A stretch of DNA of 64,000 nucleotides from Gaiellasilicea sp963761905. GTDB taxonomy: Bacteria > Actinomycetota > Thermoleophilia > Gaiellales > Gaiellaceae. The notes beneath the pieces are model-generated. The model was given only the letters and a program-made list of their open reading frames with translations, did not search any database and was not told the origin of the DNA. The position numbers and the translations under genes were made by a program. The number at the start of each line of letters is the position of its first letter. Position 1 is the stretch's first letter. Positions 15,819 through 25,840 of the stretch are shown here, piece after piece. The DNA is taken from contig CAVXIQ010000006.1 of NCBI GenBank assembly GCA_963761905.1, positions 769,045 through 833,044 on the forward strand, given 5' to 3'.

Positions 15819-16721
15819 ATGCGCAAGGTGATTCCGCTTGTCGTGGTCGTGGCGCTCGTCGCGGCCGTCGGGTCTGCCGCTGCGAAGACGGTCGCCGTGA
15901 CGATCTCCAGGGACGGGTTCGTCCCGAAGTCCGTGACGATCGCCCAGGGGGACACCGTCCAGTTCACGAACAGCGACAGCATCGTGCACCAGATCGCCTT
16001 CAGGTCGATGAGCGGCGTCACCTGCTCCGGAAGCCCGCTCGTCCTCCAGACGGGGTTCAGCGGCAGCTGCACGTTTGCGAATGCCGGCAACTTCAGCTAC
16101 TCGGACCCGAACACGAGAGGGAACACCTTTCGCGGCACCGTCACCGTCACCGCGGCGCCCGCCTCGCTAAGCCTGAGCGCGAAGCCCGTGCTCGTCACCT
16201 ACGGCGCCACGATCATGCTGGCCGGGACGCTCTCGCCGCAGCAGACCGGGGAAAACGTCGACGTTCTCGCCCAGCCGTGCGGCGCACCTTCGGCCGCGAA
16301 GTCCGCGACGGTGCAGACGATCGCGGGCGGCGCCTACAGCGCGGCTGTCAAGCCGGCTCGGAACACGGCCTATTCGACGAAGGCCAAGTCCGTAACGAGC
16401 AGCGTCGTCACGGTTCGCGTCCGGCCGAGCCTGCGGCTCGCGAGAGTCGGAGCCGGTCGCTACTCGCTCCGCGTCCTCGCCGGATCGACCTTCGCCGGGA
16501 AGTACGCAAGCTTCCAGCGCTACAACGGCACCCTTCGCCGGTGGGTCCCCGTCAAGACCGTGCTCCTGAAGGCGAGCTCAGCCGGAGTCGCGCCCACGGT
16601 CGTCAGCGTCGCCTCGTTCCGCTCCTCGATCCGGGCCGGCCTCCGCGTCCGCGTCACGCTTGGTCAGGCGCAGGTCGGGAGCTGCTACGCGGCGGGGCTC
16701 AGCAACACGATCGTCAGCTAA
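15819..16721 (+). CDS. Secreted cupredoxin-like protein with C-terminal beta domains
   Basis: The ATG at 15819 follows AAGGAGAA and gives 300 residues. Residues 1-22 form a signal peptide ending GSAAA-K. Residues 23-113 read as a plastocyanin/azurin-like domain: 'ISRDGFVPKSVTIAQGDTVQF', then VHQ with His57, then 'TFANAGNFSYSDP'. The expected Cys-x-x-His-x-x-Met copper ligands after the last strand are replaced, so copper binding is doubtful. The rest is Thr/Ser-rich beta structure ending with two Cys. It stands alone, divergent from the MFS operon. Confidence 0.65.
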   Translation: MRKVIPLVVVVALVAAVGSAAAKTVAVTISRDGFVPKSVTIAQGDTVQFTNSDSIVHQIAFRSMSGVTCSGSPLVLQTGFSGSCTFANAGNFSYSDPNTRGNTFRGTVTVTAAPASLSLSAKPVLVTYGATIMLAGTLSPQQTGENVDVLAQPCGAPSAAKSATVQTIAGGAYSAAVKPARNTAYSTKAKSVTSSVVTVRVRPSLRLARVGAGRYSLRVLAGSTFAGKYASFQRYNGTLRRWVPVKTVLLKASSAGVAPTVVSVASFRSSIRAGLRVRVTLGQAQVGSCYAAGLSNTIVS

Positions 16722-17322
16722 CGCGTCGGAATGGCTCGCGTGACGCGGCGACGACATAGGTGAAGCGGTAGCGGAGGGCGAGGCGGGCCAGCGGGCCTGA
16801 TCGTTCCAGCGTGCGCAGCGCCCAGCTCGCCGCGCGCGGCAGCTTGACCCGCTGTGGGGCAAAGAGTGGACGCGCGTCGACCTGCGCGAAACCGGCAGCC
16901 AGCAGCTCCTCCCGGATCGTCTCGAGCGGGTACTGGCGCGGGTTCAGGTCGAAGACGAGCTTGCCGGTCGTGTAGCCGGCGGCGTGGCGGAAGAAGGCAG
17001 CCCTGTCGCGGGAGTAGTAGATCGCGCGGAAGCAGAGCGTCGCCGTGACCGGCTCCGGCGGGACGTAGTCGTTCAGGTCGCCGACCTCGGCCTCGACGCC
17101 ATGGGCGCGCGCTTGCTCGACGTGCTCCGGGGCGGCGTCGACGCCGCGGTAGGCGATCCCGTACGGCTCGAGGAACTCGGCCAGGCGGCCGTCGGCGCAG
17201 GCGAGGTCGAGGACGGTGTCGCCTGGCTCGAGCCGCGGCCCGACCGAGACGACGAGTTCCGCGCGGCGGGCGAAATACGCCGGCGCGTCGGCGTACTGGT
17301 CGTCGTCGCTCCAGCGCGTCAT
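16714..17322 (-). CDS. Class I SAM-dependent methyltransferase
   Basis: The 202-residue protein has the SAM-binding motif I 'VLDLACADGRLAEFL' near residue 37, an acidic end of strand 2 'YRGVDAAPEHV' and 'ATLCFRAIYYSRD' as motif IV. It is the last gene of a nine-gene minus-strand operon (25803 to 16714) of glycosyltransferases, so a sugar or glycan terminus is the likely methyl acceptor. The ATG overlaps the GT2 stop as ATGA. Its stop overlaps the convergent cupredoxin-like gene by eight bases. Confidence 0.75.
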   Translation of the reverse strand: MTRWSDDDQYADAPAYFARRAELVVSVGPRLEPGDTVLDLACADGRLAEFLEPYGIAYRGVDAAPEHVEQARAHGVEAEVGDLNDYVPPEPVTATLCFRAIYYSRDRAAFFRHAAGYTTGKLVFDLNPRQYPLETIREELLAAGFAQVDARPLFAPQRVKLPRAASWALRTLERSGPLARLALRYRFTYVVAASREPFRRVS

Positions 17323-18066
17323 AGCGCCCGCAGTCGTTCGGGGTGCTTGCGCAGGAAGCGCGCCATCCCGCGCAGGTGCCAGAGCGTGTGCCGTGAGAGA
17401 AAGCGCTTGTCGATCACCGCCGCGTAGTCGTGGGTGACGACCGCCGCCGGCACGAGCCAGCGCTCCCAGCCCGCCCGCGCGGCGCGGTAGGCGAGGTCGA
17501 TGTCCTCGACGTAGTGGCGGAAGCCGGCGTCCCAGCCGCCGAGCTCGTCGAGCATCGTCCGCCGCATCAGCAGGCACGCGCCGCCGAGGAGCCAGTCGCC
17601 CTGCACCGGCTCGGCCGGCCTCGTCCCGTAGTGCGAGGTCTGGTGCTCGTACGGGGTGCGGAGGAGCCGGAGCGGCGTGCGGCGCCAGAGCGTGCCGAGC
17701 AGGGTCGGGAAGCGGCGCAGGCTCGGCTGCCAGCGGCCGTCCGGCCAGAAGACGAGCGGGCCGACGAGGCCGGCGCGCGGATGCGCGTCGGCGAACGCGA
17801 CGAGCTCGGCGATCGCACCGGGCTCCGGAACGGCATCGGGGTTCGCTAGGAGGACGTACTCGCCGGTGGTCGCCGCGACGCCCGCGTTGACGTTCGCGGC
17901 GAAGGAGAGCGGGCGCTCGTTCCGGAGGACGCGCACGCCGTCCGGCACCGGCTCGGGGAGGTTCGCGATCACGAGCAGCTCGTCGACCTGCGGCCGAAGC
18001 GCGGGCAGCGAGCGCTCGAGCTCTGCGCGCATGGCCGTGCGAGACGACGACGGCCGAGACCTTCAG
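17319..18066 (-). CDS. GT2 glycosyltransferase (rhamnosyltransferase-like), one frameshift
   Basis: The N-terminus KVSAVVVSHGH lies in one frame and continues as AELERSLPALRPQVDEL in the next; an extra base near 18030 explains this. The GT-A domain shows 'NERPLSFAANVNAGVAATTG', the DxD-like 'LLANPDAVPEPGA' and, later, 'GGACLLMRRTMLDELGGWDAGF' and 'YVEDIDLAYRAARAGW', typical of the WbbL/rhamnosyltransferase group. The start is unclear; a CTG at 18066 overlaps the previous stop. Donor and acceptor are not known. Confidence 0.75.
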
Positions 18067-19074
18067 CGGAGCACCTCCTGGTAGACGTCGAGCGTCTTCC
18101 GAGCCGTGGCCTCCCAGGAGAAGAGGCGCGCTCGCGCGATTCCCGCTGCGCTGCGCTCGCTCGCGCTCGGCGAGCGCCTGCCGGATCGCGTCTGCGAGCC
18201 CGTCTTCGGACGCGTAGATCGCCGCGTCGCCGCCGACCTCGCGGAGCGCCGGCTCGTCGACGGCGACGACGGGCGTCCCGCAGGCCATCGCCTCGAGCAC
18301 CGGCAGGCCGAAGCCCTCGTAGCGCGAGGTCTGGAGCAGGCAGGCGGCGCCGCGGTAGAGCTCGACGAGCTCGTCCTGCGGCACGTAGCCGGTCACGCGC
18401 GCGCCGCGGCGCTCGAGCTCGCGCGTGAGGTCTTCGTCCTTCGCCGGCCCGGCGACGACGAGGGGAAGGCCGGCGTGCTCGGCGGCGGCGAGCGCGGCGA
18501 GCGGGTTCTTCCGCTCCTGGACCGCCCCGACGAGGAGCGCATAGTCCCGCGCGCCGGGCCCTGGAGAGAAGGCGGGGTCGACGCCGTTCGGCGTCACGAC
18601 GATCCGCTCGTCGGCGAGCTCGTAGACCTCGATCAGGTCGCGGCGGGTTCGCTCCGAGACCGTCAGCACCCGCGCGGCCCGTCGCGCCGCGCGCGGAACC
18701 ATCGTCTTGAAGACGAGCCGATCCTTGCGGCCCATCAGCGACGGGTCGCGCTCGAACGAGAGGTCGTGGATCGTGACGACGGCCGGGCAGGGAAGCCGCA
18801 GCGGGAGCGCGTACTGGAAGTGGCCGAGGTCGGCGCCGAGCCGGCGGAGGAGACGCGGCAGCGTGACCGCCATGCGGAGCTCCTGCGACGGGGTCGAGAG
18901 CTTCACCGGCTCGATCCCGGCTGGGACGAGCTCCGGGTGGCGCGTGATCGCGGCGAAGCGGAGGCCGGATTCGGGAGCGAGCGGCGCGAGCGCGCGCAGC
19001 AGGTTCAGGACATAGGTCTCGTCGCCGGTGCGGCGGCGGCCGAGCACGTCGGCGTCGATCGCGACGAGCTTCAC
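18063..19074 (-). CDS. GT4 glycosyltransferase, one frameshift near the end
   Basis: The GTG at 19074 overlaps the previous stop as GTGA. The N-terminal half 'LVAIDADVLGRRRTGDETYV' is the acceptor domain; the C-terminal half has 'YALLVGAVQERKNPLAALAA' and 'TSRYEGFGLPVLEAMACGTPV', the donor-binding E-x7-E region of GT4 enzymes. An extra A near 18146 shifts the last 20 codons, which then read LFSWEATARKTLDVYQEVLR. It is one of three adjacent related GT4 genes. Confidence 0.8.
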
Positions 19075-20041
19075 GCGATCTCCTTCCACGCGGCGACCGT
19101 GGCCTCGGCGACGCCGTCCCAGGTGTAGGCGCGGGCGCGGGCGAGGCCCGTGCTCGCGGAGCTCGGCGCGGCGTTCGATCGCCTCGCGCAGCCCGGCGGC
19201 GATCGCCTCCACGTCGAGCGGGTCGACGAGCACGGCCGCGTCGCCGGCGATCTCGGCCGTCGCGCCGTCGCGGCTCGTGACGACAGGCGTGCCGCAGGCC
19301 ATCGCCTCGAGCACCGGGATCCCGAAGCCCTCGTAGAGCGACGGGAAGGCGAGGCAGAGCGCGCCGCGGTAGAGGCGGGCCAGCTCCTCGTCGGCGACCG
19401 CGCCGAGCCAGCTCGCGCTCGAGACGCCGCCCCAGCCCGGCGCGCCGACGACGCGGAGCTCGAGCCCGGCGATCCGAGCCGCCTCCTCGACGCGGCGCAG
19501 GTTCTTGCGCGGCTCGAGCGTCCCGACGGCGAGCACGTACTCGCCCTCGGCGGCCGGTCCGTCGGGCGTGAAGACGGCGTCGACCGCGTTGCCGATCACG
19601 CGCACGCGCTCCTCCGGCACGCCGAGCAGCTCGACCGTCTCGCGCTTCGTGAACTCGGAGACCGCGAGGACGCGCGCCGCCGCGCGCGCGACCGGCCCGA
19701 TCGCGAGGCGCCCGCTCGTCCGGTGCCAGCGCGGGAAGAGCTCGGGATGGCGGACGAGCGCGAGGTCGTGGATCGTGACCGTGAACGGCACGGGCGAGCG
19801 CAGCGGCCCGCGGAAGGTCGTGCAGTGGAGGACGTCGAGGCCGCGAGCGGCGAGCGGCAGGCCGGCGAAGTACCAGCCGGTATCGCGCGCGACGGAGGCG
19901 AGCCGGCCGGGCCCGCCGAACGCGAGTCGCTTCACGTCGATCTCGTCGCGCGTCGCCAGCGCGCCGAGCAGGCCGTTCACGTGCCGCGCCGTTCCCGGCG
20001 CCGGTCTGGCGCAGCGGCGAGACGTCGATGCCCACCTTCAC
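19071..20041 (-). CDS. GT4 glycosyltransferase, two frameshifts
   Basis: The start is the GTG at 20041 (overlap GTGA). The protein begins KVGIDVSPLRQTGAG, shifts at about 19993 to 'NGLLGALATRDEIDVKRL' and at about 19146 to 'LARARAYTWDGVAEATVAAW', each explained by one extra base. Between them it has 'HCTTFRGPLRSPVPFTVTIH', 'VLAVGTLEPRKNLRRVEEAA' and 'FPSLYEGFGIPVLEAMACG', all GT4 landmarks. It resembles its neighbours on both sides, suggesting local duplication. Confidence 0.8.
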
Positions 20042-21115
20042 GCGGCAGCCTCCTCGTACGCCGCGAGGAACGTCTCGCCGGCTGTCGACCAGGAGAAGCC
20101 CGCTGCGTGCGCGAGCCCGAGCTCGACGAGCTCGTCGCGCCGCTCGACGCGCCTCCTCGATCGCGGCTGCGATCGCGGCCGGGTCGTCGGGATCGGCCCG
20201 AACGGCCGCCGCGCCAGCCGCCTCGTCCATCGATGGATGCGACGACGCGACCACCGGCACGCCGCAGGCCATCGCCTCGACGATCGGCATCCCGAAGCCC
20301 TCGAAGCGCGAGGGGTAGACGGCGACGGCCGCGCCGCGGTAGAGCCGCGCGAGCTCCTCGTCGGAGACGAAGCCGAGCCGGACGACGTCCGGGCCGGCGA
20401 GCAGCGGCTGCTCGCCCCAGCCGGAGCCGCCCGCCGCCGCGAGGAGCAGCCTGCCGCCGAGCAGCCGATGCGCCTGCGCGAGCGTGCCGAGGTTCTTGCG
20501 CGGCTCGAGCGTCGCGACCGTCAGGACGTAGGGCCGGCCGAGCTCGGAGCGCTCGCCGTCCGGCCGGAACTCCGGCTTCAGGCCCGGCCGCGCGACGCGA
20601 ACGCGCTCGGGCGCGACGCCGAGCCGCTCGACCACGTCGGCGCCCGTGTAGTCGGAGTTGACGAAGACGAGGTCGCACGTGCGAGCCGTATCCGCGTACT
20701 TGGCGTTGTGCATCGACTGCGTCTTCGTCGGTCGTCCACTCGGGAAAGCGGAGCGGCACGAGGTCGTGGATCGTCGTCGCGCGCACCCCGCCCGCCTGCG
20801 GCGGATACATCCAGTCCGAGTAGTGGAAGACGTCGAAGCCGGGCCGACGACGCGCTCGAGCGAGGGCCGGCCGAGGCGGCTCCAGGCATCGCGCCAGCGT
20901 TGGGAGAACGGGAGCGGGACGAGCTCGAGCTCGACGTCGAGGCCGGCGAGCGCACGCGGGATCGTCTTCCGGCCGGCGGGGCTCGTCGGCGCGAACGCGA
21001 CGATCTCGTGGCGACCGGCCGCGGCCTCGACGAGCCCGCCGAGCGAGCCGCGGATGTAGTTGCCGACACCGGTCAGCGGATGCGAGAGCGGCGAGACGTC
21101 GAAGACGATCCTCAC
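20038..21115 (-). CDS. GT4 glycosyltransferase, three frameshifts
   Basis: The GTG at 21115 overlaps the previous stop. The protein begins RIVFDVSPLSHPLTGVGNYI, with shifts near 20842, 20729 and 20151. Reassembled, it reads FDVFHYSDWMYPPQAGGVRA, then 'TKTQSMHNAKYADTARTCDL', then 'YVLTVATLEPRKNLGTLAQA' and 'YPSRFEGFGMPIVEAMACGV', ending LAAYEEAAA. These are the standard GT4 blocks. Length after correction is about 358 residues. Confidence 0.75.
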
Positions 21116-23155
21116 GGCGCGTACTCGAAGGCGCGGAAGTGGACGCCGAGCTCGCGGTCGTCGCCGTTGCCGGGCACCTTCGTTGGCGAGACGGTGAAGC
21201 GGGCGGTGCAGACGCCGTTCTCGGACGCGAGCGGAACCGTCATCCGCGTCGCCTCCGCCGGCTCGACCCTGATGAAAGCCCTGTTCCCGCCGCTCGTCGC
21301 CGTGACGGTCTGCGGCTCGTCGAAGAGGCCGGGATCGCTGTCGAGCGCGACCGTGAGCGTTCCGCCCTCGCAGCGAACGCGCCGGTAGGTGACCTCCGGC
21401 CCGGACCACTGGTCGTTGTAGACGCCCTCGACGCTCGTGGTCGAGATCAGCGGCCCGTTCGTGCGGTAGAGCGTCAGCCCGAGCCGCTCGTCACGGGCGA
21501 CGGGCTCGCCGTCGAGCGCGACCGAGCCGTCCGTGTACGCGTACTCGGCCTTGATCGCGTCGTCTCCGTTGCGCACCTCGCCGCTGCCCTCGTCGACGGT
21601 GACGGCCGTCTCCGGGAAGCCGCCGGGCATCGGTCCCCCCAGCGTGTAGACCGGCCCGACCGAACCGCTGAAGAACTCGTTCTGGTTGACCGTGAACCGG
21701 TGCGTACGGCCGGTCCAGAGCGCCGCTACCTCGGCTCCGGCCGGCACTGCCCGGTCGATCCAGTCGCGTTCCGGGACGCGGATCCCCTCGAAGAGCGCGT
21801 CCGCGGCGGCTCGCTCCATCCCGTGCGGGCCGGCGTGGATCGGGTGGATCGCGAGCGCGAAGTAGCCGAGCACGGCGGCGGGGAGGACGAGCGCGTACCG
21901 CCGGGGCACGAGCAGGAAGAGCGCGCCGGCGGCGAGGCCCGCGACGAGCACGACGTCGTCGAGGCGCGGCAGCGTGACCGAGTCCTGGACGTTCCAGAGC
22001 GGGACGATCATCAGCGTGTCGGAGCGCACCTTGAGCTGGAGGAAGCGCTCGTACGGGAATCAGCGCGGGCAGGACGGCCGCCACCAGAGCGGCGACCACC
22101 GCGAGAACGGTCGGCCGCCGCGCTCCACGGTCGATCCAGACGAGCAGCGCGATCAGGAGCAGCGGCGCGACGACGAACATGTTCCGCTCCTCGATCGCGC
22201 CGGCGAAACGGGAGGCAAAGGCGGCGACGACGAGGAGCGTCCAGGTCGAGAGCGCGATCGTCGCGACGACGAGCTCCTGCGCCCGCGCGTCGAGCGAGCG
22301 GACGCGAGCGGCGAGGAGGATGAACGCGGCGACCGGGAAGATGCCGACGTAGAGGTCGAGCTCGGCGACGTGCCAGAAGAGGAAGCGCAGCACCTCGCCG
22401 AGGTCGTAGCCGCCCTCGCCGACGACGGCATAGGCGCCGAAGAGGTCGTTCAGCGACGAGCCACGCGCGAGCTGCGCCACCAGCGCGAGCACGGCACCGC
22501 CGGCGACGACGGCGTAGAGCGGCAGGAACGGGCGCAGCGGCCGGCGCGCGACCAAGCGCAGAAGCAGCGGCGCGGTCAACGCCGCCAGGAGGATCGCAAG
22601 CGCCTGCACGCGAACCAGCACGGCGGCACCGCACGCGCCGAGCAGGACGGCCTGCCGCGCGAGGCTCGGCTGCTCGAGCGCGCGGACGAGCGCCCACGCC
22701 GCGAGGAGAAACGCGGGATAGAACGCGTTCTCGGACATCAGCGTCCCGGTGTACGCCAGCGACGGCAGCGCGACGGCGAGCAGCGTTGCGAAGAGCGAGA
22801 GTCCCAACGGCAGCACCCGGCGCGCGAGCAGGAAGGCCGGGATCGCGGCGAGCGACATCACGACCGCGTTGAGCGCCCGCGCCGCCGCGTACGCGTCAGG
22901 CAGCGAGTCGAAGAGCACGTATGCGGGGGCAAGCACCAGCGGATAGAGGACGCTGACGATCCCGTACGGCTCGCCGCGCACTTTGATCCCCTCCCCGGCG
23001 GCGAGGCTGCGGGCGTTCTCCTGGTACTGGAGCTCGTCGGTGAAGATGAACGGCGCCGGCATCCGACTCCCGAGCCAGGCGCGGAAGACGATCGAGCCGG
23101 CCACGATGCCCGCGAGCCACGCCCACGCCGGGACGCGGCGCAGGCTATCGCCCAA
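21112..23155 (-). CDS. GT-C-like polytopic glycosyltransferase, one frameshift
   Basis: A TTG at 23155 within the end of the preceding gene gives MGDSLRRVPAWAWLAGI. The N-terminal part has about ten membrane helices and the acidic loop 'FTDELQYQENARSLAAGEGI', the DE motif typical of PMT/ArnT-type GT-C enzymes. A shift near 22059 (extra T) joins to 'YERFLQLKVRSDTLMIVP' and a C-terminal beta-rich extracytoplasmic domain of about 200 residues. Corrected length is about 680 residues. Such enzymes use polyprenyl-phosphate sugars outside the membrane. Confidence 0.75.
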
Positions 23156-24383
23156 GCTCGACCTCGGCCAGACGCCGCGCGAGCTCGGCCGACTCCGGCG
23201 AGCCCGGCTCGATCCCGACCTCGGCGGCGGCTCCGGCGACGTCGCGGAGCACCGAGTCCGCCACCGCCTCGCCACCTGCGGCGTGCTCGAGCGCGGCGGC
23301 ATAGAGCTCGGCGACGTGCTCGAGGTCGTGCTCGCGACGGGCCAGCTCGAGCGCGGCGCGGGACATCGCGACGCGCGCGTCCTCGTTGCCGGCGAGCAGC
23401 TCGAGGGCGGCGTGCAGCGTCTCCGTCTCGCCCGCGCCGACGGGGATCTTCAGTGCGACGGCATCCGGAAGCTCGGAGAACCAGCCGACGTCGCTGACGA
23501 CGACCGGTTTGCCGAGCGAGAGCTGCCGGATCACGCTGCCCGAGGTCTCGCCCATCGTCGGCGCGCGCAGGTTGACGCAGACGTCACAGGCGGCCATCAG
23601 CGACCAGAGCCGTGCCTCGTCGACGTAGTCCTCGCGGATGATCCCGTCGCTCGAGAGCCCGAGCCGCTGGAGGCGCCGGTCGAGGTCGAAGCCGGGCGAG
23701 ACCGCGCCGACGAGCAGGAGCCGTGCCTCCGGGCGGTCGCGTCGCAGGTGCGCGAACGCCTCCAGGAGCTGCGGGATCCGCTTGCTCGAGTTCAGGTTTC
23801 CGAACGAGCCGACGAGCGGCGAGCCCTCGTGGCGCTCGGGCCGGAGCTCCGGCACCGGCCAGGCCGGATGCGGAATCCGCCAGATCGGCCCTTCGAAGCC
23901 GGCTTCGCGCGCGCGATCCTCGACGTGGTGGGAGTGGACGATCAATCCCGTCGCAAGCCCGAGCACCTCACCGGCCAGGTGGAACTCCTGCGGCCGGCTC
24001 TCCCAGAGCGGCGGGATCCGCTTGTCGAGGACGCCGTGCCCGAGCAGGCGCCCGACGACGCCGCCCTCGCGCTCCATCGCGTCGAGGTAGCCGTGGCCGT
24101 CGCGCCGCCCGATCGTCAGGCCGGCGACGAGGTGGTGAAGGACGAAGTCGTGAAGAACGACGACGCCCGGGCGTCGCCGCAGCGCATCGACGATCCAGCC
24201 GTGCGCCTCCGGGTTGTTGCCGACGTGGTAGAGCGCGAGGTCGGTGCCGCGAGCCGGCCGGGTCCGGCCACGCTTGACGACCTCGACGTCGAGGCGCTTG
24301 CGCAGCGCGGGCAGGAGGAGAGCGGAGTAGTCGGCGATGCCCGAGCGCTCCGGCGGCATCGGGCTGAAGTAGCTGATCCTCAC
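23145..24383 (-). CDS. GT4 glycosyltransferase
   Basis: The GTG at 24383 overlaps the previous stop. The intact 412-residue protein begins RISYFSPMPPERSGIADYSA, a typical GT4 opening. The donor half has 'VGSFGNLNSSKRIPQLLEAF', 'LLLVGAVSPGFDLDRRL' and 'LRAPTMGETSGSVIRQLSLG', where E-T-S replaces the more common E-G-F-G. A C-terminal tail of about 60 residues has no clear match. It is one of few genes of the locus without a frameshift. Confidence 0.8.
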   Translation of the reverse strand: MRISYFSPMPPERSGIADYSALLLPALRKRLDVEVVKRGRTRPARGTDLALYHVGNNPEAHGWIVDALRRRPGVVVLHDFVLHHLVAGLTIGRRDGHGYLDAMEREGGVVGRLLGHGVLDKRIPPLWESRPQEFHLAGEVLGLATGLIVHSHHVEDRAREAGFEGPIWRIPHPAWPVPELRPERHEGSPLVGSFGNLNSSKRIPQLLEAFAHLRRDRPEARLLLVGAVSPGFDLDRRLQRLGLSSDGIIREDYVDEARLWSLMAACDVCVNLRAPTMGETSGSVIRQLSLGKPVVVSDVGWFSELPDAVALKIPVGAGETETLHAALELLAGNEDARVAMSRAALELARREHDLEHVAELYAAALEHAAGGEAVADSVLRDVAGAAAEVGIEPGSPESAELARRLAEVELGR

Positions 24384-25405
24384 GCGAGCAGGCGGTCGAT
24401 GCAGCCGTCCCAGGTGACGCGCGCCGCGAGCTCGTGCCCGGCCGCGCCGAACGCCTCGGCCTCGCCCGGATGCTCGCGCAGCCAGCCGGCTGCCGCCGCG
24501 AGCGCAGGCGCCTCGGGCGCGGTCACGAGCCCGGTCTGACGGTCGCTCACGATCTCGAGCGGCCCGCCCGCATCGGTCGTCGTCAGGACGGGCTTGCGGG
24601 AGAGAAACGCCTCGAACGGCACCATCCCGAAGTCCTCGTCGACCGGCGCGTAGTAGACGGCGAGGCAGCGCGCGTAGAGCGAGGCGAGCTCGCTCTCGTC
24701 GGCGAGCCCGGCGAACTCGACGCGACCGTTGAGCCCACGCTCGCGCGCGAGCCCTTCGAGTCGCCCGCGGTCGGGACCTTCGCCCGTGATCACGACGCGC
24801 AATCCGGGATCGAGCGCGGCTGCCTCGATCAGGAGGTCGATCCGCTTCGCGCGATCGAGCCGGTTGACCGAGAGGACGAAGTCGCCGTACTCCTCGCAGC
24901 GGTAAGGGAGCTCCTGCGGCGGATGCGGCATCACCTCGGCGGCGAGGCCGGTCGAGCGCTCGATCCGCTCGGCGACGTTGCGGGAGGTCGCGAAGAGCCG
25001 GCGCGCCTCGCCGAGGGCGACCCGGTCCAGGGTTTGGACCGAGCGCCGCAAGGCCCGGTCCTCCGGTTCTTCGCCGAACTGGCCCAGATCGGTTCGGTCG
25101 AGCTCGTAGGCCTGGCGGAACTGGTGCAGCACCCAGATGCGCTTGTTCGGATGGCGGACGCAGTAGGACGGGAACTTCGTCGCGACGACGAGGTCGATCG
25201 GTGTCCCGTCCGACTCCTCGAGGTCGGCGAGGCGCCAGAGGAACGCCTGGCTCAGCACCTTCGTGCCGGGATACCACTTGAAGGGGATCGTGACGAGCGC
25301 GGTCTCGTGGCCGCGTGCCTGCAGCTCTTCGACCAGCTTGTCGGTGAAGATCTCGGCGCCGCCCCGGACGAACGGGACCTGCGGCGCGCAGACGGCGATT
25401 CTCAT
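24380..25405 (-). CDS. GT4 glycosyltransferase
   Basis: The ATG at 25405 overlaps the previous stop as ATGA. The 341-residue protein has 'RGGAEIFTDKLVEELQARGH' at the start, 'FVLSVNRLDRAKRIDLLIEA' before the donor site and 'YAPVDEDFGMVPFEAFLSRK' as the E-x7-E region. The sequence 'APVDEDFG' groups it with mannosyl- or rhamnosyltransferases of EPS clusters, but the donor cannot be called. Confidence 0.85.
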   Translation of the reverse strand: MRIAVCAPQVPFVRGGAEIFTDKLVEELQARGHETALVTIPFKWYPGTKVLSQAFLWRLADLEESDGTPIDLVVATKFPSYCVRHPNKRIWVLHQFRQAYELDRTDLGQFGEEPEDRALRRSVQTLDRVALGEARRLFATSRNVAERIERSTGLAAEVMPHPPQELPYRCEEYGDFVLSVNRLDRAKRIDLLIEAAALDPGLRVVITGEGPDRGRLEGLARERGLNGRVEFAGLADESELASLYARCLAVYYAPVDEDFGMVPFEAFLSRKPVLTTTDAGGPLEIVSDRQTGLVTAPEAPALAAAAGWLREHPGEAEAFGAAGHELAARVTWDGCIDRLLA

Positions 25406-25803
25406 CGGCTGCTTTTCAGCTCGGCCTCGAGCTCGGCCACCCTGGCCTCGAGGTCGTCGATCAGGCGCAGCGCGGCGGCGTTGAAGGAGCGCTGGTCGTA
25501 GGCGAGCGGCTCGACGTACCAACGCATCAGCTTGCGCAGGATCGCCTTGGCCGGGTTGGCGACCTTGCCGCTGAAGCCGGGGCGGAGCTGGAGCGGCCGA
25601 TCGGCGGAGACGGGCCAGAGGCGCTCGGCCTCGCCGCGAGCCGCGAGCCGCTCCTCGTCGCCGCCGGCGGCGCCGCTCTCGCCCGGGGCTGCGCCCGAGC
25701 GCCGGACCTCCTCCTTCAGCTGCTCGAAAAGCGCGGCCACATCGACTTCGCCGTTGAAGGAAATCCCTGCAGAACGCGCATTTTCCTCCAGCGGCTGGGG
25801 CAC
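25402..25803 (-). CDS. Small helical/coiled-coil protein of a glycosylation operon
   Basis: A GTG at 25803 gives 133 residues and opens the nine-gene operon. The C-terminal part 'LRKLMRWYVEPLAYDQRSFN' followed by 'AAALRLIDDLEARVAELEAE' is an amphipathic segment and short coiled coil. The same pattern is often found fused to the N-terminus of methyltransferases or glycosyltransferases in EPS clusters. As a stand-alone protein it could be a membrane-proximal scaffold for the GT enzymes behind it. Enzyme motifs are absent. Confidence 0.6.
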   Translation of the reverse strand: MPQPLEENARSAGISFNGEVDVAALFEQLKEEVRRSGAAPGESGAAGGDEERLAARGEAERLWPVSADRPLQLRPGFSGKVANPAKAILRKLMRWYVEPLAYDQRSFNAAALRLIDDLEARVAELEAELKSSR

Positions 25804-25840
25804 CGGACGATTGTACCGCCCACCTGGATAGGCTGGCCCG

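Noticed and set aside
16714..19980. Single open frame of more than 1,000 codons suggesting a GT4-GT4-GT2-methyltransferase fusion
   Set aside because: The frame changes between coding and non-coding stretches where single-base indels join separate genes. Stop/start overlaps at 19071-19074, 18063-18066 and 17319-17322 show four separate genes.
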